DNA of 6,132 nucleotides from Atlantibacter sp032075065 (GTDB taxonomy: Bacteria > Pseudomonadota > Gammaproteobacteria > Enterobacterales > Enterobacteriaceae), in the NCBI RefSeq assembly GCF_032075065.1, contig NZ_DAMAZC010000239.1, forward strand, positions 1 through 6,132, written 5' to 3'. A program made the position numbers and the translations under genes. Below, piece after piece: positions 1 through 3,227 of the stretch (positions within the stretch are counted from its first letter, which is position 1; each line of letters starts with the position of its first letter). The notes under the pieces were generated by a model. The model searched no databases and was not told the origin of the DNA. It saw only the letters and a program-made list of their open reading frames with translations.

Positions 1-149
1 CGTCGCTGGGCGTCAGGCTCCTCGTCCTTCATTACCCGCAGCTTCCTGATGAGGGCTTGAATATTGATTGGCAGACTCTCCTTAAGCAGGAAGAGAACCG
101 CTTCGCCAATGATTTCGTCTGTCAGTTGCTCGCTTTCACTACTTTTCAT
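1..149 (-). CDS. ymgA: YmgA, small Rcs-linked connector protein of the BluR regulon (3' end outside window)
   Basis: This is the 5' part of a small gene that leaves the window at the left edge; 49 complete codons are visible. The product begins MKSSESEQLTDEIIGEAV and continues with a predicted helical stretch ending near VMKDEEPDAQR. It matches the start of E. coli YmgA as I remember it (MKTSDNERIKYEITGQAV, later LLVMKSAEEDAFRR) in register and without gaps. YmgA belongs to the YmgB/AriR-like family of short, all-helical cytoplasmic proteins. In E. coli it is made from the ycgZ-ymgA-ariR operon and acts through the Rcs phosphorelay on biofilm and matrix genes. The ATG at 147-149 is chosen because it aligns with the E. 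coli start and no other ATG lies between it and the upstream in-frame stop. The Shine-Dalgarno is weak (GAGAC). It follows ycgZ on the same strand after 165 bp. Whether ariR follows cannot be seen. Confidence 0.87.
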   Translation of the reverse strand, partial: MKSSESEQLTDEIIGEAVLFLLKESLPINIQALIRKLRVMKDEEPDAQR

Positions 150-314
150 AACTGCGTCTCTAATTGCCGCTTTCTCCCGGAATGGATACGCGGCATTGAG
201 TCAGTTATCCAGGGAAGAAGATCTGCATCAGGTTGGCAGACCTTTTGTGTAACCTGAAAATGACTCCCGCCAGAATTGACTTAATAACCAGGTAATCTGC
301 TGCTGTTGAGTGGT
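150..314 (-). other. ycgZ-ymgA intercistronic gap with two short hairpins
   Basis: No convincing gene is seen here. Read on the minus strand as operon leader, it holds two short inverted repeats. CAGGTT (256-251) pairs with AACCTG (234-229) across a 16-nt loop. TGCCGC (195-190) pairs with GCGGCA (170-165) across a 19-nt loop, ending 15 nt before the ymgA start. Neither is followed by a U-tract, so they do not look like intrinsic terminators. They could be RNA processing or attenuation elements, or chance; stems of 6 bp are weak evidence. The gap is long for a co-transcribed pair, so ymgA may be separately translated rather than coupled to ycgZ. Confidence 0.3.
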
Positions 315-560
315 TTAGTCGTGGCGCTCAAAAAGCAAACCAATCAACGTATGATAATGACTTTCTTCTTCCGGGCCGGAAGCGTGCTCAAGCCGGCGCA
401 ACAGTTTGGTGCAAATCGCTTTCCGGCTCAGATTCCGCCCATCGCTCAGAATTTCTACAGCAATCTGACCGAGCGTTTCTTGTTGGGTCGGCAACGCCGC
501 TTTATTGAAATAACGGGCAATGGCATTAGCGCGCTCCGGAAGGTAACCGTTCTGTTGCAT
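315..560 (-). CDS. ycgZ: YcgZ, small two-component-system connector protein, first gene of the BluR-repressed operon
   Basis: Encodes an 81-residue soluble protein with no signal peptide or membrane segment. The central stretch QQETLGQIAVEILSDGRNLS, followed by RLEHASGPEEESHYHTLIGL, is the recognisable YcgZ signature; the family contains YcgZ, YmgA, AriR (YmgB) and YmgC. E. coli YcgZ is about 78 residues, so this one is full length with a slightly longer tail (ERHD). The ATG at 558-560 is preceded by GGAG (570-567) at a 6-nt spacing, a good ribosome site. In E. coli the gene is induced by cold, starvation and blue light when BluF removes the BluR repressor, and its product works with YmgA and AriR through RcsC/RcsD/RcsB to raise colanic acid and lower curli. 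Divergence from bluF and the TTGTACA-type operators next to the start (604-643) support the same control here. The molecular partner of YcgZ itself cannot be read from the sequence. Confidence 0.93.
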   Translation of the reverse strand: MQQNGYLPERANAIARYFNKAALPTQQETLGQIAVEILSDGRNLSRKAICTKLLRRLEHASGPEEESHYHTLIGLLFERHD

Positions 561-602
561 ATGTCACTCCAGTAATATTCAGATTCAGTAAAGTTTAAAG
601 AA

Positions 603-608
603 AGTATA
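603..608 (-). promoter_or_regulatory. Probable ycgZ -10 element (sigmaS/sigma70 type)
   Basis: On the minus strand the sequence reads TTGTATACTTTC, with TATACT (608-603) matching TATAAT in 5 of 6 positions. There is no good -35 hexamer at 16-18 bp (GATGTA or neighbours). A strong -10 with a poor -35 is common for sigmaS promoters, and E. coli ycgZ is known to be sigmaS-dependent. The start point would be near 596, giving a leader of about 36 nt containing the GGAG ribosome site. The element lies inside the degenerate operator copy at 604-622. Confidence 0.55.
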
Positions 609-643
609 CAAGATGTTTAAAGTTGTACATCGAAATTGTACAA
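604..643. promoter_or_regulatory. BluR operator region of ycgZ (inverted repeat plus degenerate copy)
   Basis: TTGTACA (623-629) and TGTACAA (637-643) form a perfect 7-bp inverted repeat with a 7-bp spacer. The second arm is itself the 8-bp palindrome TTGTACAA (636-643). Next to it, 604-622 (GTATACAAGATGTTTAAAG) matches the palindrome upstream of bluR (2377-2395) at 14 of 19 positions, including nine identical bases ACAAGATGT. TTGTACA half-sites are the known recognition element of the MlrA/BluR branch of MerR regulators in E. coli. The block covers the ycgZ -10 and the region just upstream, so a bound repressor should exclude RNA polymerase. That BluR is the protein bound here is inferred from family knowledge and the adjacent bluR gene. 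Confidence 0.75.
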
Positions 644-720
644 TGACACAAGTTTTTTTTGCGAAAATATTAAAAATCCATTAACTTCAATTAGATAAAT
701 TTAGTGCTTTTTCTTTTTCA
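644..720. other. AT-rich segment of the divergent bluF/ycgZ control region
   Basis: A 77-bp stretch of very high A+T content with a run of eight T (653-660), an AAAATATTAAAAAT tract and a pyrimidine-rich CTTTTTCTTTTTC stretch. No gene is present. It lies upstream of the ycgZ promoter and could act as an UP element or a nucleation site for H-NS-type silencing. This is inferred from composition only. Confidence 0.4.
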
Positions 721-725
721 TAGGC

Positions 726-740
726 TTGTACAACGCTACA
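726..740. promoter_or_regulatory. Second BluR-type site in the divergent region (bluF side)
   Basis: The 8-bp palindrome TTGTACAA (726-733) is followed by CGC and TACAA, so TTGTA...TACAA also makes a 5-bp inverted repeat over 15 bp. The core matches the half-sites of the ycgZ and bluR operators. It overlaps the -35 position of one possible bluF promoter (735-740). Only one full half-site is present, so binding may be weaker or depend on cooperation with the 604-643 block, about 100 bp away. Confidence 0.45.
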
Positions 741-763
741 ACCGTTAGAAATCGATACATACT
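735..763 (+). promoter_or_regulatory. Candidate distal bluF promoter
   Basis: GCTACA (735-740, 3 of 6 to TTGACA) is separated by 17 bp from CATACT (758-763, 4 of 6 to TATAAT), followed by the A-rich AAAAAC. If used, it would give a leader of about 235 nt before bluF and would be blocked by protein on the 726-740 site. The evidence is only motif similarity; an alternative lies at 942-970. Confidence 0.25.
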
Positions 764-941
764 AAAAACGAAAACCCGACGATATATCCTGTATCTTCTG
801 TAGGGACATTTAACAATTAGCCTTGTAACGAGTTCATATGTGAAAAAATTGTTTACAAACAGCGGACTGCGTACGACACATTCGGCGTTAAGCCAGTTAT
901 GGCCGTGCTATGGCCCGCTTTCGTTAAGATAAGCCTTAATC

Positions 942-970
942 ATGACAAGACCACGCGTCAGACATCTGAT
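942..970 (+). promoter_or_regulatory. Candidate proximal bluF promoter
   Basis: ATGACA (942-947, 5 of 6 to TTGACA) and TCTGAT (965-970, 4 of 6 to TATAAT) are separated by the ideal 17 bp. The start would fall near 977, giving a leader of about 29 nt with AGGA (996-999) as the ribosome site. No TTGTACA element is nearby, so a promoter here would not be directly repressed by BluR. The rest of 764-1005 shows no gene or clear structure. Confidence 0.35.
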
Positions 971-1005
971 ACTGTGGCGTTTCATACATCTGGCCAGGAA
1001 TAGTC

Positions 1006-2217
1006 ATGCTCACCACTATCATTTATCGCAGCCATATCTGCGACAGCGTCCCGGTAAAAACGCTGGAGGAAATGGTCGCCGCAGCAAATAACAAAAACGG
1101 TCATGCCGACGTCACCGGCATTCTGCTGTTTAACGGCACGCATTTCTTTCAACTACTTGAAGGACCTGAAGAAAGTGTGCTGACTATTTATCGTCATATC
1201 TGTGAGGATGTTCGCCATTACAACGTGGTGGAGCTGCTGCGGGATTACGCGCCCGCGCGGCGTTTTGGCAAATCAGGAATGGAACTGTTTGATTTAAGAG
1301 AGCATGACAGTAATCAGGTACTTCAGACGGTGCTGGATAAAGGTACGTCAAAGTATCAGTTAACTTATGACGACCGCGCGTTGCAGTTTTTCCGGACCTT
1401 TGTTGAATCCCGGGAAAAGGAAAACTACTTTGAAATCCCGGCGGCTGACTCCTGGGATTTCGTTCCTGATGATAGCGCAGTTGAGCCAGTGGCCGTACAG
1501 TCCGGGCATTGCAGCTTCGCTTTCCAGCCGATTATCGATCCGCTTGCTCAGGAAGTGGTTTCGCTGGAAGCCTTACTGCGCACCCCGGATGGCGATTCGC
1601 CGCAGGCCTGGTTTGCGGGGATAGCAGGGGATGACATCTATGAAGCCGATCTGAAAAGCAAAACCGTTGCGTTTGCGATGGCTGCGGCCCTGAATCTCGG
1701 CAAGCAAAGCCTGTCGGTCAACCTGCTGCCAATGACATTGGTTAAGATCCCCGGCGCAGTCGCGTTTCTGGTCGAGGAGATTCATAAAAACGGCCTGGTG
1801 CCGGATCAGATCATTGTGGAGTTCACTGAACAAGAAATTATCTCGCGCCTTGAAGAGTTCACCGGGGCTATCCGCCAGTTGAAGGCTGCCGGGATCCGCG
1901 TGGCGATTGACCATTTCGGCGCCGGGTTTGCCGGTCTTTCCCTGCTGGCGCGTTTCCAGCCGGAGCGCATCAAGATCAACCGTGAACTGATCGAAGACGT
2001 CCACAAAAGTGGACCGCGCCAGGCGATTATTTTGGGTATCATCAAAAGTTGTACATCGTTAGAAATTTCGGTGTGCGCCGTGGGTGTCGAAAAACCGGAA
2101 GAGTGGATGTGGCTGGAATCGGCAGGCATTTCACTGTTTCAGGGCCATCTGTTCGCCCGCCCGGCGTTCGCAGGCATCCCCGCCGTCGCATGGCCGGAAA
2201 AAAAGTCTGGTTTTTGA
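1006..2217 (+). CDS. bluF: BluF (YcgF), blue-light sensing BLUF domain plus degenerate EAL domain; anti-repressor of BluR
   Basis: Encodes 403 residues, the same length as E. coli BluF. Residues 1-95 are the BLUF domain, which binds FAD; the photocycle residues Tyr7, Asn31 and Gln49 are present (Gln49 in FFQLLEGP). A helical linker (about 96-165) leads to an EAL-like domain (about 168-398). In that domain Glu188 (EALLR), Asn239, Glu272, Glu275, Asp302, Lys323 and Gln379 line up with phosphodiesterase residues. The second Asp of DDFG is His303, and the Glu of AEGVE, the proposed catalytic base, is Val359. Cyclic-di-GMP hydrolysis is therefore not expected. In E. coli, BluF instead binds BluR directly after blue-light excitation and releases it from DNA, with stronger expression in the cold. 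The ATG at 1006 has AGGA at a 6-nt spacing and matches the E. coli start MLTT. It is divergent from ycgZ and 225 bp upstream of bluR. No clear terminator follows, so read-through into bluR is possible. Confidence 0.96.
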   Translation: MLTTIIYRSHICDSVPVKTLEEMVAAANNKNGHADVTGILLFNGTHFFQLLEGPEESVLTIYRHICEDVRHYNVVELLRDYAPARRFGKSGMELFDLREHDSNQVLQTVLDKGTSKYQLTYDDRALQFFRTFVESREKENYFEIPAADSWDFVPDDSAVEPVAVQSGHCSFAFQPIIDPLAQEVVSLEALLRTPDGDSPQAWFAGIAGDDIYEADLKSKTVAFAMAAALNLGKQSLSVNLLPMTLVKIPGAVAFLVEEIHKNGLVPDQIIVEFTEQEIISRLEEFTGAIRQLKAAGIRVAIDHFGAGFAGLSLLARFQPERIKINRELIEDVHKSGPRQAIILGIIKSCTSLEISVCAVGVEKPEEWMWLESAGISLFQGHLFARPAFAGIPAVAWPEKKSGF

Positions 2218-2302
2218 ATAGCTAACCGCGCGGTCTTGTCTGAAAAGCAAAAATTGATGTGAGAATAATCAGCAAGACGCGAGGAAGCTTATTACACTAT
2301 TT

Positions 2303-2316
2303 AGTGAAAATTCCTA
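2303..2316 (+). promoter_or_regulatory. RcsAB-box-like sequence upstream of bluR
   Basis: AGTGAAAATTCCTA matches the commonly given RcsAB box TAAGAATATTCCTA at 10 of 14 positions, with the right half ATTCCTA perfect and the left half poor. RcsB with RcsA binds such boxes in capsule and motility genes. The site would link Rcs output to bluR, but the similarity is modest and the region is AT-rich. Confidence 0.22.
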
Positions 2317-2374
2317 CTACACCTGAGGCGGTTCGTGATAGCGAATAGAGTTCAAGGTTATACAACAGAAAATG

Positions 2375-2395
2375 ATTTGTACAAGATGTACAAAT
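2375..2395. promoter_or_regulatory. Perfect palindromic operator upstream of bluR (probable BluR autoregulation site)
   Basis: Arms ATTTGTACA (2375-2383) and TGTACAAAT (2387-2395) are exact reverse complements with spacer AGA. Both contain the TTGTACA/TGTACAA half-site seen next to ycgZ. The site ends 47 bp before the bluR ATG at 2443, just downstream of a possible -10 (TATACA, 2359-2364), which suits repression of bluR by its own product. The half-site centres are 9 bp apart here, against 13 bp in the intact ycgZ pair. Confidence 0.7.
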
Positions 2396-2442
2396 TAGTT
2401 AGTTTGGAACACGGACGTACCGATTTGAGTATGAGTGAGTCA

Positions 2443-3174
2443 ATGGCCTTTTACAGTATTGGCGAAGTAGCGGAACGATGTGGAATAAACCCTGTCACAC
2501 TGCGCGCCTGGCAGAGACGGTATGGATTATTCAAACCTCAGCGCAGTGAAGGCGGGCATCGTCAGTTTGATGAAACGGATATTCAGCGTATCGAAGAGAT
2601 AAAGCGCTGGATACAAAGCGGTGTGCCTGTCGGCAAGGTCAAAGCATTGCTGGAAGAAAACCATAACGTTGAGCATGACGACTGGGCATCACATCAGGAA
2701 GAGATGATGACCGTGCTGCGCCATGCCCGCCCTGCAAAACTGCGCGCGGCAATCACAGCGGCAAGCCGTCAGCATGCCGCCGACGCGCTAATCGACCATA
2801 TCATCATTCCCGTGCGTCATCGGCTGCGGCTCGATCAAAATACCGCTCGCGCCATTTGCAGCATGTTGGATGGCGTACTGATCGATTACGCGGTGTCATC
2901 GCTGGCGGAATCGCGTAAAAAGTCAGGAAAAGAGGCATTGCTGATTGGCTGGGATTGCGACGATCGCACCCGGCTCTGGCTGGAAGCCTGGCGGCTTGCG
3001 CAACAGGGATGGAATATTGACGTACTGGCGGAACCGCTGGAATCGCCGCGTCCGGAGCTGTTCCCCGGTCAGCATATCTTTGTCTGGACAGGCAAAGCCC
3101 TGTCGCTGCGTCAGCAGGAACAGTTAACCCACTGGCAGGAACAGGGCTTTGATATTGCGTTCCACGGCATGTAA
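2443..3174 (+). CDS. bluR: BluR (YcgE), MerR-family repressor of ycgZ-ymgA-ariR, antagonised by BluF
   Basis: Encodes 243 residues from the ATG at 2443, exactly the length of E. coli BluR. Residues 1-70 are a MerR-type winged helix-turn-helix: YSIGEVAERCGINPVTLRAW (4-23), then QRRYGLFKPQR and the wing GGHRQFD. The remainder (about 80-243) is the effector-type domain that in CarA/CarH relatives binds cobalamin. I see no DxHxxG cobalamin motif, in line with BluR sensing through BluF. E. coli BluR begins MAYYSIG, matching MAFYSIG here, with GAGTG (2433-2437) as a moderate ribosome site. The in-frame ATG at 2431 would add MSES. A GTG at 2335 also keeps the frame open, but would make the palindromic operator coding, so it is rejected. 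It probably represses ycgZ through 604-643 and itself through 2375-2395. It lies downstream of bluF on the same strand and convergent with carB. Confidence 0.95.
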   Translation: MAFYSIGEVAERCGINPVTLRAWQRRYGLFKPQRSEGGHRQFDETDIQRIEEIKRWIQSGVPVGKVKALLEENHNVEHDDWASHQEEMMTVLRHARPAKLRAAITAASRQHAADALIDHIIIPVRHRLRLDQNTARAICSMLDGVLIDYAVSSLAESRKKSGKEALLIGWDCDDRTRLWLEAWRLAQQGWNIDVLAEPLESPRPELFPGQHIFVWTGKALSLRQQEQLTHWQEQGFDIAFHGM

Positions 3175-3177
3175 TAC

Positions 3178-3209
3178 GCACCCCATCGATTGATTTATCT
3201 CCGGGGTGC
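3178..3209. terminator. Stem-loop between convergent bluR and carB
   Basis: GCACCCC (3178-3184) and GGGGTGC (3203-3209) form a perfect 7-bp GC-rich stem with an 18-nt loop, placed 3 bp after the bluR stop and 18 bp after the carB stop. There is no strong T-run on either side (CCCTTTCACTT on the plus strand, GTATTAC on the minus strand). It may protect 3' ends or act as a weak bidirectional terminator. Position favours a termination role; the missing U-tract argues against an efficient intrinsic terminator. Confidence 0.45.
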
Positions 3210-3227
3210 CGCTTAGCGCCCTTTCAC

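Larger units (their letters stand above)
2218..2442 (+). other. bluF-bluR intergenic region
   Basis: No gene is seen. It contains the self-complementary ACCGCGCGGT (2225-2234) and a loose inverted repeat CGCGGTCTTG (2229-2238) with CAAGACGCG (2273-2281), one bulged base and a 34-nt loop, without a T-run. It also holds an RcsAB-like box (2303-2316) and the palindromic operator (2375-2395). TATACA (2359-2364) could serve as a -10 for bluR just before the operator, but it lacks a convincing -35. The length and contents suggest bluR has its own promoter rather than relying only on bluF. Confidence 0.5.

Noticed and set aside
199..283. A short minus-strand frame with GGGAG upstream and an ATT start in the ycgZ-ymgA gap
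   Set aside because: ATT starts are very rare, the product would be about 19 residues, and nothing else supports it.
57..575. Plus-strand open frames of 62-89 codons opposite ymgA and ycgZ
   Set aside because: They are antisense to two genes recognised by similarity, and lack ribosome sites.
942..1097. A 51-codon plus-strand frame (MTRPRVRHL...) overlapping the start of bluF in another frame
   Set aside because: It has no ribosome site, shows no recognisable similarity, and shares most of its length with the well-supported bluF start region.
1573..2129. Minus-strand frames of 107 and 143 codons within bluF
   Set aside because: They are shadows of the bluF reading frame; the products are low-complexity and unlike any family I know.
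2225..2281. Inverted repeats after bluF as an intrinsic terminator
   Set aside because: The strongest palindrome has no loop, the other has a 34-nt loop and a bulge, and no T-run follows.
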